Source of the DNA: a virus
Virus record (IMG/VR): IMGVR_UViG_3300045777_000097
Span: 1 to 55,901 of that record
Length of the DNA stretch: 55,901 nucleotides
Direction: 5' to 3' (one strand)
A program made the translations under genes and the position numbers. The notes under the pieces are model-generated. The model was not told the origin of the DNA. It saw only the letters and a list, made by a program, of their open reading frames with translations, and did no database searches. Positions 1-6,378 of the stretch are shown in pieces (the stretch's first letter is position 1; each line of letters starts with the position of its first letter).

Positions 1-217
1 CGCGATATTCCTCCGGGCGCCCGGTGACGAACACGACCGGCGTCTGGATCGCCAGCGTCCGGCAAAGCAGCACCATGTGCGCGATCGGGGGGTCGTTGGG
101 CTGGGCGGCGTAGAAGCTCGTCCAGTCATTCTTGCCCTCGCCGCGGATGAAGTGGGTCCGGTGCTCGCAGTTCGAGACCGTTCCGTCGACATCGAAAATA
201 AAGGCTGGTCGCTTCAT
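1..217 (-). CDS. HAD-superfamily phosphatase, polynucleotide 3'-phosphatase-like (C-terminus cut by window edge)
   Basis: The visible 72 residues begin MKRPAFIFDVDGTVSNCEHR. DVDGT is HAD motif I, with the catalytic Asp pair at residues 9 and 11. A second HAD signature, VFVTGRPEEYR, lies near residue 62-72 with the motif II Thr. This pairing is typical of the phosphatase domain of T4 PseT-like polynucleotide kinases and of phage HAD phosphatases. A role in healing 3'-phosphate ends or hydrolysing nucleotides is family inference. The ATG overlaps the stop of the upstream gene (ATGA), which supports this start and translational coupling. The gene runs off the left edge, so a fused kinase domain cannot be excluded. 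Confidence 0.75.
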   Translation of the reverse strand, partial: MKRPAFIFDVDGTVSNCEHRTHFIRGEGKNDWTSFYAAQPNDPPIAHMVLLCRTLAIQTPVVFVTGRPEEYR

Positions 218-417
218 CGCATATTCCTCGCTGCCGCCGCCATCCGCAGCATCTGGGCGATCTGCGCTGGCTCTGGGGTTTTCGGCGCCTTCGCGCCCTT
301 GACGCCGATCGCCGCGGCCGGGGCGACGGCGGGGCGGGCCCGGCGCGTCGATGGCTTTGGCGTCTCGGGATACGCCGCTTTTTTAGGATAGCTGGTCTCG
401 GGGGAGGTATCGGCCAT
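214..417 (-). CDS. Hypothetical 67-aa basic protein
   Basis: I do not recognise this protein. It starts MADTSPETSYPKKAAYPETP, is rich in Pro, Ala, Lys and Arg over residues 10-50, and ends in a short predicted helix (AQIAQMLRMAAAARNMR). The ATG has a strong Shine-Dalgarno (GAGGGAGA) 5 bases upstream. The stop overlaps the start of the HAD phosphatase by 4 bases, so the two are probably coupled. The low-complexity N-terminal half is probably disordered. Confidence 0.55.
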   Translation of the reverse strand: MADTSPETSYPKKAAYPETPKPSTRRARPAVAPAAAIGVKGAKAPKTPEPAQIAQMLRMAAAARNMR

Positions 418-473
418 GGGTGTCTCCCTCATGCCTGCGCTCCGCCGAGCGAGTCTCGATACCACGGGCCAGG

Positions 474-671
474 TCACGTCAAAACCCTCATCAGGCCGTA
501 GCCGGCGACGAGCCCGCCGAAGCGCACGCATTGGGAAATCACCACCAGTTGCGCCAGCGAGACGTTGGTCATCAGCTTGTCGATCGCCTCCGCCGGGGGG
601 CCGCCGTAGACCCGCACCGCGTAGAAGATCGGCCACGTCATCAACGCGACGCCGCAGAGAAGCCAGATCAT
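474..671 (-). CDS. Small membrane protein, 65 aa
   Basis: The protein starts MIWLLCGVALMTWPIFYAV and has two hydrophobic stretches, residues 1-20 and about 38-62, separated by a polar loop (VYGGPPAEAIDKLMTN). This fits a two-pass inner-membrane protein. The ATG overlaps the stop of the upstream 72-aa gene by 4 bases. It sits in an early gene block far from the lysis genes, so a holin role is not proposed. The 56 bases between its stop and the next gene hold only that gene's ribosome-binding site. Confidence 0.55.
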   Translation of the reverse strand: MIWLLCGVALMTWPIFYAVRVYGGPPAEAIDKLMTNVSLAQLVVISQCVRFGGLVAGYGLMRVLT

Positions 672-886
672 GCAAAAAGCTCCAATTGCTCGCCTGGGGG
701 CGCCCGGCCTTCGATCCCCGCCCACCGCGCCTCCGAGATCCACTCCGGGCGGTTGAAGGGCCATCCCGGCTCGCCAGCGCGCTGCCAGGCGACCATCGGC
801 GGCATGGATGGCCCGATGAACCCAGGAGAGGGCCGCCATAGCTCCACGACCTCCGCCGCGGTCCTACGCGGCTTCTTCTTCGCCAT
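668..886 (-). CDS. Hypothetical 72-aa Trp-rich protein
   Basis: The start is MAKKKPRRTAAEVVELWRPS. After a basic N-terminus it is unusually rich in Trp and Pro (five Trp in about 50 residues) and ends in the acidic GEQLELFA. I do not recognise a family. It begins 23 bases inside the end of the upstream 62-aa gene, and its stop overlaps the next ATG by 4 bases. Amino-acid use differs from the Arg/Ala-rich readings of the other frames here, which supports real coding. Confidence 0.5.
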   Translation of the reverse strand: MAKKKPRRTAAEVVELWRPSPGFIGPSMPPMVAWQRAGEPGWPFNRPEWISEARWAGIEGRAPPGEQLELFA

Positions 887-1052
887 CCTCGTCGTCCCCG
901 TGGCCGGTGTAGGGGCATCGGTCCGGCCCCGGGCACACCCCCGGCATGTTGCGGCCGGATGGATCGCAGACGCAGCGGCCGCCGCGCCTCGCCCGGCGCT
1001 CGTCGATCGCATCCCGCCGGGCGTCCTCGTCGTCGTCCTCATGGCGCGTCAT
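864..1052 (-). CDS. Hypothetical 62-aa Cys-containing microprotein
   Basis: The protein has charged termini (MTRHEDDDEDARRD at the start, DDEDGEEEAA at the end) around a small Cys-rich core: CVC at residues 27-29, then single Cys at about 40 and 46, with His at 51. The core could bind a metal ion; that is inference. The ATG overlaps the upstream stop by 4 bases and the gene overlaps the downstream gene by 23 bases. No family recognised. Confidence 0.45.
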   Translation of the reverse strand: MTRHEDDDEDARRDAIDERRARRGGRCVCDPSGRNMPGVCPGPDRCPYTGHGDDEDGEEEAA

Positions 1053-1288
1053 GCCGACCCCACCGTGTTCATGGCGAGCACCTGTTCGTTGCCGACCCCG
1101 ATGTTCAGCACGACAACCCGCATCGCCTGCTCGGCTGTCGTCACCCGGTGATCCTGCAAGGCGATCAGCTTCCCGAGCATGTTCGACGCGACCGCAAGCA
1201 GTTCGAGCGCCGTCATCTTCTCGGCGTGCTTCCCGACCAGGGCGGCGAGATCCGCAAAAGCGACCTCGTGTTCGGGTCTGGCTTTCAT
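1049..1288 (-). CDS. Hypothetical 79-aa helical protein
   Basis: The protein starts MKARPEHEVAFADLAALVGK and reads as a run of amphipathic helices (residues 8-60) followed by a hydrophobic segment (AMRVVVLNIGVG). No known domain is recognised. The ATG at 1288 overlaps the stop of the 37-aa membrane protein gene (ATGA), and the stop overlaps the next start, placing it in the coupled early chain. Confidence 0.5.
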   Translation of the reverse strand: MKARPEHEVAFADLAALVGKHAEKMTALELLAVASNMLGKLIALQDHRVTTAEQAMRVVVLNIGVGNEQVLAMNTVGSA

Positions 1289-1398
1289 CGCAGGAACCCT
1301 CCGATGTGCGGCGACAGCGTGGTCAGCAGCCAGACCGCGCCGAGCGAGATCAGCGCCCCCAGCGCGCCGAGGCCGGCGAGTGCAAAGAATCCTCTCAT
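1285..1398 (-). CDS. Membrane microprotein, 37 aa
   Basis: This short gene encodes MRGFFALAGLGALGALISLG followed by a hydrophobic run and a polar tail (PHIGGFLR). It is essentially one transmembrane helix. Both junctions are 4-base overlaps: its ATG with the stop of the 95-aa gene at 1395, and its stop with the ATG of the 79-aa gene. That coupling is the main support for so small a gene. Confidence 0.5.
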   Translation of the reverse strand: MRGFFALAGLGALGALISLGAVWLLTTLSPHIGGFLR

Positions 1399-1682
1399 GA
1401 TGCCCTCCGCATTTCCTCGAGCGCCGACGGCGCCCATTCCCTCATCCGCTCCACCCGGGCGCGGCGTTCAGCCAGCACGTCCGGCGCGTCCGGAAGGCGG
1501 TAGCGCCAGACCGGCTCGCCCGGACCGCCATAGGTCGGCGTCCGGTACAGCGCGCCGGTGCGCGTCATCCAACACACCACCGTCGTCACCCGGCGTGTCT
1601 CGATCCCGAGTTGCGCCGCGATCTGGAACACAGATTCGCAGCCGATGCGGACGGCGGCGGTGATGGCTTGCTCGTGGGTCAC
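1395..1682 (-). CDS. Hypothetical 95-aa protein, possible winged-helix DNA-binding protein
   Basis: Translation from GTG gives (M)THEQAITAAVRIGCESVFQ. Residues 5-50 look like a winged-helix or MarR-like fold: helix, SVFQIAAQLGIETRRVTTVV as a helix-turn-helix, then the strand-like GALYRTPTY and VWRYRL as a wing. GTG is chosen because GGAGG lies 7 bases upstream and the codon overlaps the stop of the GerE-type gene (GTGA). The C-terminal third is a charged helix. A regulatory role is inference. Confidence 0.55.
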   Translation of the reverse strand: MTHEQAITAAVRIGCESVFQIAAQLGIETRRVTTVVCWMTRTGALYRTPTYGGPGEPVWRYRLPDAPDVLAERRARVERMREWAPSALEEMRRAS

Positions 1683-1906
1683 GTCACGTCCTCCAGGGTG
1701 AAGATTCCGCCGGCCATCGCCCGGACGACGGCGTGCAGGCAGTTCTCGGCGCCGAGAGCGAGCGCCGCAGCCGCCCGGTGCTGCTTCACCCCTGACAGGG
1801 AAATGCCCATGATCTTGGCGGTGGCGACGAGGTCCTTGCCGCGCGCCGCCCACATCAGCGCCTCGCGCTGCCGGGGGGTGACGGACATCGCGCGGGGCTC
1901 AGTCAA
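1679..1906 (-). CDS. Stand-alone GerE/LuxR-type helix-turn-helix protein (paralogue 1)
   Basis: This 75-aa protein is almost only a GerE-family DNA-binding domain: TPRQREALMWAARGK (9-24), the turn and recognition helices (KIMGISLSGVKQHRAAA, 31-47), then an extension LGAENCLHAVVRAMA. There is no receiver or autoinducer domain. The same architecture recurs at 5066-5284 and the two proteins align end to end. I chose TTG at 1906 because AAGGAGG sits 6 bases upstream; an internal ATG at 1888 has no convincing ribosome-binding site. Probable role: DNA-binding regulator of phage or host promoters. Confidence 0.75.
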   Translation of the reverse strand: MTEPRAMSVTPRQREALMWAARGKDLVATAKIMGISLSGVKQHRAAAALALGAENCLHAVVRAMAGGIFTLEDVT

Positions 1907-2555
1907 AGGGGTCCTCCTTCACGGGCGCCTGGCGCGCATCTTGCGCGGCCCATTCCGCGATCTTCGCCCGCATGTCGCGGTCCAGGGCCGCCACCATTGC
2001 GGCGTGCTCCGGCGATCCTTCCCGAAGCTTCCGGGGGTCGCGTTCACGATGCCCGAGCTTCGCCATCACGTCGGCCTTCCACCCGGAAATGAATTCCCGC
2101 CGCCGGTCGCGCTCGACATCCGACAGAAGCGGCGTCGGCCCGAGCAGCTTTTCGTTCTCGGCCTGCAACCGCCGCCGGCGCGCGGCCTCGTAAATCGGCA
2201 GCATCTCGACTTCGCAGGCCGCCCGGACCTCCGCGACCGAGGGGAGGAACGTGCTCGTGCCCGGCAGGCCGCCACGGGGATCGGTGACGCGCGTGACGAC
2301 GCTCTCCGGGTACTGCATCAGCACGGCGACGACCGAGCGAGCGTAGACCTCCGGGTCGGCTGCATCGCCCTTGCGGTAGCTGCCGAGCAGCACCCGGGCG
2401 CGCTCAGTTGCGACGGATTTGGAGCAAGGGGGGAGGCCGTGGGGCGTCGTCGTCGAAGAGGCCGCCGGTGTTCCGGGCTGCTGCGGCCTCGTCGACAGCG
2501 CGCTCGTGGAGCTCCCGTGCAACGTCTTGAACTGTTCGTGGTCTTCCGGATCCAT
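1899..2555 (-). CDS. Hypothetical protein next to the replication initiator, possible helicase-loader position
   Basis: The conserved-looking part begins near residue 55 (VLLGSYRKGDAADPEVYARS) and continues through YPESVVTRVTDPRGGLPGTS, FLPSVAEVRAACE and a long charged helix. Similar proteins occur downstream of DUF1376 genes in phages and prophages of alphaproteobacteria, where lambdoid phages carry a helicase loader; that role is positional inference only. The ATG at 2555 has AGAGG 5 bases upstream but overlaps the previous gene by 152 bases, and the first 50 residues read like an out-of-frame translation. GTG at 2393 is a plausible later start but lacks a good ribosome-binding site. Confidence 0.6.
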   Translation of the reverse strand: MDPEDHEQFKTLHGSSTSALSTRPQQPGTPAASSTTTPHGLPPCSKSVATERARVLLGSYRKGDAADPEVYARSVVAVLMQYPESVVTRVTDPRGGLPGTSTFLPSVAEVRAACEVEMLPIYEAARRRRLQAENEKLLGPTPLLSDVERDRRREFISGWKADVMAKLGHRERDPRKLREGSPEHAAMVAALDRDMRAKIAEWAAQDARQAPVKEDPFD

Positions 2556-3231
2556 TGGAACCTCTTGTGGCGGCCGGTTGGTCTTCCCATCGTCGGTTGT
2601 TCAGGAACGTGGCTGGGTTGCACCAAGGGCGATCAGGGGGTGTCGTGGCGATGTAGCGAGCGAGCCCGGCCATGATGGCGTCGTGCTCGGCGGCGACCTT
2701 GGCGTAGGCCCTCATGCCGTCAGGCTTGGCGACCTTATGCGGATAGGCCTGCCAGAACTCGGCGAAGCGAGAGGGCAGCGCGATCGCGCGTGAGGCTTTA
2801 GAGACGCTAGTCTCTAAAGACTGTGATTGTGATTGTGATATCGCTTCCGATTTGCCGGGCGTTTGCTCTGGCAAACCAGAAGCATTTGCTAGACCGGCAT
2901 CATTATTTTTCAACGACTTAGCTTCGGCGCCGCGCTTACCGGAGGCGGCTCTGACGTTGGATAGCTTTCTCGCTGAAGTGAGCTCGGAATCGATGCGCCC
3001 GTGCCGCCAATCCTCGTCGAAGAACGCCTGCAGTTTTTCTCTCGACCGCGTCCATTCGTGAGGCGTCATGCGCGAGATTCGCTGCCGGCTACGGTCGTCA
3101 TCAGGCAGGCCGCCGGCACGCCAGTAGTGCATGATGAGCATGAGGTATGCCCCAGTTTCTGAGGCGGACAGGTGGCTCGTGTCCGACATGAAGTCGGCGA
3201 CGTAGAGGGGCATCCAGGGAGGGGCGCTCAT
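2404..3231 (-). CDS. DUF1376-type phage replication protein (275 aa)
   Basis: The N-terminal domain (1-90) starts MSAPPWMPLYVADFMSDTSH and is a clear DUF1376/YdaU-type module with winged-helix character. Residues 100-150 are a low-complexity linker with SQSQSQS. The C-terminal part (about 157-217, FWQAYPHKV to TFLNNRRWED) resembles the tail of phage replication proteins related to lambda O and DnaT. It probably binds the origin and recruits host replication proteins. The ATG at 3231 has GAGGTGG about 7 bases upstream. The linker DNA carries hexamer iterons and inverted repeats, so the origin may lie inside this gene as in lambda. Confidence 0.8.
   Translation of the reverse strand: MSAPPWMPLYVADFMSDTSHLSASETGAYLMLIMHYWRAGGLPDDDRSRQRISRMTPHEWTRSREKLQAFFDEDWRHGRIDSELTSARKLSNVRAASGKRGAEAKSLKNNDAGLANASGLPEQTPGKSEAISQSQSQSLETSVSKASRAIALPSRFAEFWQAYPHKVAKPDGMRAYAKVAAEHDAIMAGLARYIATTPPDRPWCNPATFLNNRRWEDQPAATRGSNGSGRPRTVQDVARELHERAVDEAAAARNTGGLFDDDAPRPPPLLQIRRN
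2797..2876. other. Candidate replication origin: iterons and inverted repeats inside the replication gene
   Basis: Within 80 bases there is a perfect 9-base inverted repeat (TTTAGAGAC, loop GCTA, GTCTCTAAA; 2797-2818). Three tandem TGTGAT hexamers follow (2822-2839), then a perfect 6-base inverted repeat (GTTTGC, loop TCTG, GCAAAC; 2861-2876). A locally AT-rich stretch comes next at about 2880-2930. The cluster lies in the linker-encoding part of the DUF1376 gene. In lambda the origin lies inside gene O with iterons next to an AT-rich segment; equivalence here is inference. Confidence 0.4.
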
Positions 3232-3232
3232 T

Positions 3233-3781
3233 TCACGCCACCTCGCCGACGGCATCGAATTTCGCGAGCGGGAAATTCAGCACGGCAAATTCTCCGTGTA
3301 ATTCGATTGCCGCCACGTCTCTCCGCTTTGCAGCTTCTTCAGCGGTTGAAAAGGTTCCGAGCTTTATACGGCGACCATCACAAGTGATGTAGGCCAGATA
3401 AGTTCCACGATCGGAACGGAAACATACCCCTTTGAACCCCGTCGAGTTTTTGTCTCCAATCCTACGGTTCCAAGTGTTTTGCTTTTTTGTTGCGCGCCGC
3501 AGATTACGTCTTCGACAATCCAAAGCATTTCCGTCACAATGGTCGGTTATCCCCCCAGGGAGAGGAGGAAGGATCACGTTGTGAAGTCGGATCGTGCGCC
3601 CTTTGCACCCGCGCCCCGCATAGATAGGATCGCCGCATGCAGACCAGTTCCAGCCTTCCACGAGGGGGACGCAGTCAGTGTCGATGATCACCTCCGCCCC
3701 ATTGGAAAGCGGTACGTAGGCGACCTCCCCGACAATTCGGATTGGTCTGATTTTCTTGGTCCAAGTGCGCTTATTTCGCAT
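3233..3781 (-). CDS. HNH homing endonuclease with C-terminal AP2 domain (182 aa)
   Basis: Residues 60-107 form an HNH module: TIRLHNVI, then GGITDHCDGNALDCRRRNL and ATKKQNTWNRR, with His81, Asn93 and Asn102 as likely motif residues. Residues 116-170 are an AP2 DNA-binding domain (GFKGVCFRSDRGTYLAYI to LGTFSTAEEA). This HNH-AP2 pairing is typical of free-standing phage homing endonucleases. The ATG lies 11 bases inside the 3' end of the MT-A70 gene, and the DNA is less GC-rich than its neighbours, consistent with mobile insertion. AAAGAGA sits about 9 bases before the ATG. Confidence 0.85.
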   Translation of the reverse strand: MRNKRTWTKKIRPIRIVGEVAYVPLSNGAEVIIDTDCVPLVEGWNWSACGDPIYAGRGCKGRTIRLHNVILPPLPGGITDHCDGNALDCRRRNLRRATKKQNTWNRRIGDKNSTGFKGVCFRSDRGTYLAYITCDGRRIKLGTFSTAEEAAKRRDVAAIELHGEFAVLNFPLAKFDAVGEVA

Positions 3782-4325
3782 CGAACAGTTCTCTTTGATC
3801 TCCCCAGACGGTCCAGTTCGCGCGCGACTGCCGGCCGAACAATTCGAGCCTTGGCCCATCACACAGGGCCTCGATCCGGAACGCGATCTCGTTGGGTTTT
3901 CGGCTGTGGACGCGCTTCGGTTCCTGATGGAATTGACGAATAGAATTGGACGTCCGAACCGGGCGGCCGCGGCGCCCGACCATGACGAACTCGCACGACG
4001 ACCGAGTCGTGTACCCGGTGCCGAACGACTCCTTCTCCCAGACAAACCCGATGGTGGAGACCTTGAAGCCCCATGCCTTCATGATCGGCATGTGCGCGCC
4101 GATGGCGAGGAAGGGAGAAGTGATCCACATGAACAGCAACGCATCGTCGGCGACCCCGCCCTTGACCGGGAGCGCGGCGATGTCGTCGAGATTCATGCAG
4201 GCGTAGTGCCGCATGGGGTTCTTGCCCGGCCGTTCAACGCTGTTGGATTGAAAGCGCCACGGCGGGTCTGCGAGCACGCAGCGCCACCCCCCCTCGATCG
4301 TCGGCAGCGGGGCGTAGAGCGTCAT
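3771..4325 (-). CDS. MT-A70 family adenine methyltransferase (184 aa)
   Basis: The catalytic motif DPPW is at residues 20-23 in VLADPPWRF. Later segments (LLFMWITSPFL, GFKVSTIGFVWEK and the C-terminal LELFGRQSRANWTVWGDQ) match the MT-A70/Ime4-like family used by many phages to make N6-methyladenine in DNA. Length is typical. ATG at 4325 is chosen because it overlaps the upstream stop by 4 bases; a GTG 12 bases earlier is less likely. Probable role: modifying phage DNA against host restriction, or epigenetic regulation. The C-terminus is intact despite the adjoining homing endonuclease gene. Confidence 0.9.
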   Translation of the reverse strand: MTLYAPLPTIEGGWRCVLADPPWRFQSNSVERPGKNPMRHYACMNLDDIAALPVKGGVADDALLFMWITSPFLAIGAHMPIMKAWGFKVSTIGFVWEKESFGTGYTTRSSCEFVMVGRRGRPVRTSNSIRQFHQEPKRVHSRKPNEIAFRIEALCDGPRLELFGRQSRANWTVWGDQRELFDAK

Positions 4326-4528
4326 CCCCGCCCCCACAGCACCGGCGCCACCGTGATCGGCCGGGCGGCCTCACGCGCCTGCTGCGCCTTTGTCTCGAGC
4401 CCCTTGCGACCCCCGCTCTTGCTCATCGTGTGAACGACATCGTTGATGGCGCCCTTCTGGCAGAGCGGGCACATCCCGTGCTTGGGGGCGACGCAGCCGC
4501 CCGGGCGCTTGCAGTACGGCCGGGTCAT
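4322..4528 (-). CDS. Hypothetical 68-aa protein with a four-Cys zinc-binding pattern
   Basis: The start MTRPYCKRPGGCVAPKHGMC continues to PLC, giving Cys at positions 6, 12, 20 and 23 (C-x5-C-x7-C-x2-C), which suggests a small zinc knuckle. The C-terminal half is a basic amphipathic helix (KAQQAREAARPIT). Both ends overlap neighbours by 4 bases (ATGA). Nucleic-acid or protein binding is plausible but unproven. Confidence 0.5.
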   Translation of the reverse strand: MTRPYCKRPGGCVAPKHGMCPLCQKGAINDVVHTMSKSGGRKGLETKAQQAREAARPITVAPVLWGRG

Positions 4529-4848
4529 GCCGACACCGCGAACGAATGGCAGCGGTTGCCCCAGACCAGTCTCCCCTCATCGACGAGGCGATAGACGACC
4601 GTCCGGTGGACGCGGGCCCCCCGCGACCTCGGCGCCGGGCGCCAGTATCCTTCCAGCCCTCCCCGCATCAGAGGGGCCATGGACACGGCCAGATCGTCCG
4701 CCAGCGCCCCCAGAGCCTTCGCCCGGTCCATCCGGTCGGGGATCTCGGAGATGCGCGCCAGAGCCGTCTTCTGGCCCGCTGTGAGACGGTCGGCGGCGGC
4801 CGCGAGTGCGATGAGGCGTTCCGCCAGAGAGGGGGTATCTGCGCTCAT
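4525..4848 (-). CDS. Hypothetical 107-aa protein
   Basis: The N-terminal two thirds (MSADTPSLAERLIALAAAAD through DRLTAGQKTALARISEIPDR) is helical and Ala/Leu-rich. The C-terminal part (GARVHRTVVYRLVDEGRLVW) is strand-rich and could be a small winged-helix wing. The family is not recognised. The start at 4848 and the stop at 4525 both make 4-base overlaps with adjacent genes. Confidence 0.55.
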   Translation of the reverse strand: MSADTPSLAERLIALAAAADRLTAGQKTALARISEIPDRMDRAKALGALADDLAVSMAPLMRGGLEGYWRPAPRSRGARVHRTVVYRLVDEGRLVWGNRCHSFAVSA

Positions 4849-5069
4849 CTTCCGGCCTCGAACTTCTTGGCGCCCGCCCGGCGCTGGTTCGGCCCCTTCC
4901 TGGCGCTTTCGTCGGTGTTGCCGAGGTGCCATTCGCGGCAGAACGGGCACTTGTAGGGAGTGGTCTTCTTCCGGCTCTTGTCTCGCGCCCGGAGGTGCGT
5001 GATCGTCTGCGCCGCCTCCCCGCTGGTCGCGTACTGGATCTTGCCAGTCCGGCAGAGCACGTCCGTCAT
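4845..5069 (-). CDS. Small zinc-ribbon-like protein (74 aa)
   Basis: The central segment TPYKCPFCREWHLGNT has CxxC plus Trp-His, a pattern common in small conserved phage proteins with a single zinc-finger-like hook. An extra Cys is at position 6. The C-terminus is very basic (ARKGPNQRRAGAKKFEAGR), suggesting nucleic-acid binding. The ATG at 5069 overlaps the stop of the GerE-type gene by 4 bases. Function unknown. Confidence 0.55.
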   Translation of the reverse strand: MTDVLCRTGKIQYATSGEAAQTITHLRARDKSRKKTTPYKCPFCREWHLGNTDESARKGPNQRRAGAKKFEAGR

Positions 5070-5284
5070 GCTGCGTCCCCCAAAGCGATCAGGTTGGCGG
5101 CCATGGCGAGCGCCACGGCGTTCGGAAGGTTGACGGCGCCGAGCGCCCGGCAGGCCGCGAGGCGGTGGACCTCGACGGTGCGCGCGGAGATCCCGAGGAT
5201 GGCCGCAGTGTCGGAAGAGGTCTTTCCCCGGGCGGCCCAGAACAGGACCTCGCGCTGTCGCTCGTTCTTGAGGCGGGGCGTCAT
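5066..5284 (-). CDS. Stand-alone GerE/LuxR-type helix-turn-helix protein (paralogue 2)
   Basis: This 72-aa protein consists of a GerE domain: NERQREVLFWAARGK (7-21), TAAILGISARTVEVHRLAA (26-44), and the extension LGAVNLPNAVALAMA. It aligns over its whole length with the protein at 1679-1906, including the ARGK turn and the LGA-N-AV-AMA tail, so the pair came from a duplication or separate uptake of one family. The ATG overlaps the stop of the RuvC-like gene by 4 bases. Probable role: DNA-binding transcription regulator lacking a sensory domain. Confidence 0.75.
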   Translation of the reverse strand: MTPRLKNERQREVLFWAARGKTSSDTAAILGISARTVEVHRLAACRALGAVNLPNAVALAMAANLIALGDAA

Positions 5285-5796
5285 CGCAGGACGAACTCCG
5301 CCGGGAACGCCCGGCTCTCCGTCGAGGCGAGAAAATGCCAGCCCGCGAGAGCGTCCGCCCGGTTGTCGTCGTGGCAGGCCTTCGGCAGGAGTCCGAGCAT
5401 CTGGACGGTCGCGACGACCATCTTCTTCGTCTCGCCCCGGTCGCCGGCATGCGCCCGACCGCAGACGGCGACGCGGATCGTGGCCGCGGCGGGTTCGAGC
5501 ACCCGGCAGCCCCACAGGCCTCCGACGACCGCGTGCGCGGCGCCGTTCAGGCGCAGGGACGGCTCGACGTTCTTGTCGATCATCCCCTTGCGGACCGCCA
5601 TCCACCGCTCGATCCCGACGAGGTCCGGCTGTCCGTATTCCTCGTGAAATTTCGTGAGCTCCCGGGCGAGCGCCCCGCACCACAGCCCGTGCTCACCCTC
5701 CGGCCCGAGATCGGCCGACCAGGACATCGGTTTCATGCGGGTGTCTCCGAAGGCAAACCCGGTGCGGCGCGCAAGATCGAGGAATAGAATTCTCAT
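5281..5796 (-). CDS. RuvC-like Holliday-junction resolvase or RNase H-fold nuclease (171 aa)
   Basis: The layout matches a RuvC/RNase H-fold nuclease. It opens MRILFLDLARRTGFAFGD with Asp7 in the first strand, continues with VGIERW (Glu63) in the third strand, and ends with HDDNRADALAGW (Asp143, Asp144, Asp148) as the last acidic cluster. The ETKKMVVATVQ segment before it is also typical. It probably resolves branched DNA during replication or before packaging. ATG at 5796 follows a 24-base gap after the upstream gene. Confidence 0.8.
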   Translation of the reverse strand: MRILFLDLARRTGFAFGDTRMKPMSWSADLGPEGEHGLWCGALARELTKFHEEYGQPDLVGIERWMAVRKGMIDKNVEPSLRLNGAAHAVVGGLWGCRVLEPAAATIRVAVCGRAHAGDRGETKKMVVATVQMLGLLPKACHDDNRADALAGWHFLASTESRAFPAEFVLR

Positions 5797-5820
5797 GGCC
5801 GTACCGGGTTGTTGTTGAAA

Positions 5821-6378
5821 TCAGGCGTCGAAGCCGCTGCGGGGCTTCTCGTCGTCCTCGGGGAGTTGCTTGAAGCCGGAGAGCAAAATCGCCTGCCCGG
5901 CGTGCCACCCGCGGAGGAACTCCTCGACGTCCCGGTTCGCCGGGCACTCGGCCTTTTCGCCCCGCATCCCGGCTTCCTTGCCGAGCGTGAAGGACAGCGG
6001 TTGCGTGTCGTCGTCGTCGCCGAACAGGCCGAATTGGTGCCCGATCGCGAAGCCGCGCCAGCGCGCCACCCGGGCGACGCGGTCGACCTCCGCCTTGAGA
6101 TCGGCCTGGCCTTCCTCGGTCGCGGCCTTGATGTAGGCCTTGAGGTCCGCGAGCAGGACGCCCTCGCTCTTGGCCTTCTTGCAGACGTTCTTCAGCGCCG
6201 CGTCGGCGGCTTTCTTGGCCTCGAGCGCGGTCGTGTAGTGCCCGGCCCACGAGTCCGTCAGCGCGTGAAGCTGCTCGTCGGTGAGCGGCGACTTGGCGAC
6301 GTTGTCGTGCGCCGTGACGTGCGGCTCCGCGCCGTCCTTCGGTTTATTTTTCGATCCGGGTGGTCTGCCTCGGGCCAA
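5821..6378 (-). CDS. Hypothetical early protein, 185 aa
   Basis: This is the first gene leftward from the divergent control region. The start is set at TTG 6378 because AAAGGAGG lies 5 bases upstream; an in-frame ATG at 6414 would bury that site in coding sequence. It begins (M)ARGRPPGSKNKPKDGAEP, an AT-hook-like basic segment (GRPPGSK) that may contact the DNA minor groove. Residues 45-110 form long charged helices (KKAADAALKNVCKKAKSEGV). The C-terminal part WRGFAIGHQFGLF to FLRGWHAGQAIL has repeated aromatic-Gly patterns. Family unknown; nucleic-acid binding is possible. Confidence 0.65.
   Translation of the reverse strand: MARGRPPGSKNKPKDGAEPHVTAHDNVAKSPLTDEQLHALTDSWAGHYTTALEAKKAADAALKNVCKKAKSEGVLLADLKAYIKAATEEGQADLKAEVDRVARVARWRGFAIGHQFGLFGDDDDTQPLSFTLGKEAGMRGEKAECPANRDVEEFLRGWHAGQAILLSGFKQLPEDDEKPRSGFDA

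Noticed and set aside
1899-2396. TTG and internal ATG starts around 2318 for the protein after the replication gene
   Set aside because: They would remove the conserved YRKGDAADPEVY region; the realistic choices are ATG 2555 or GTG 2393.
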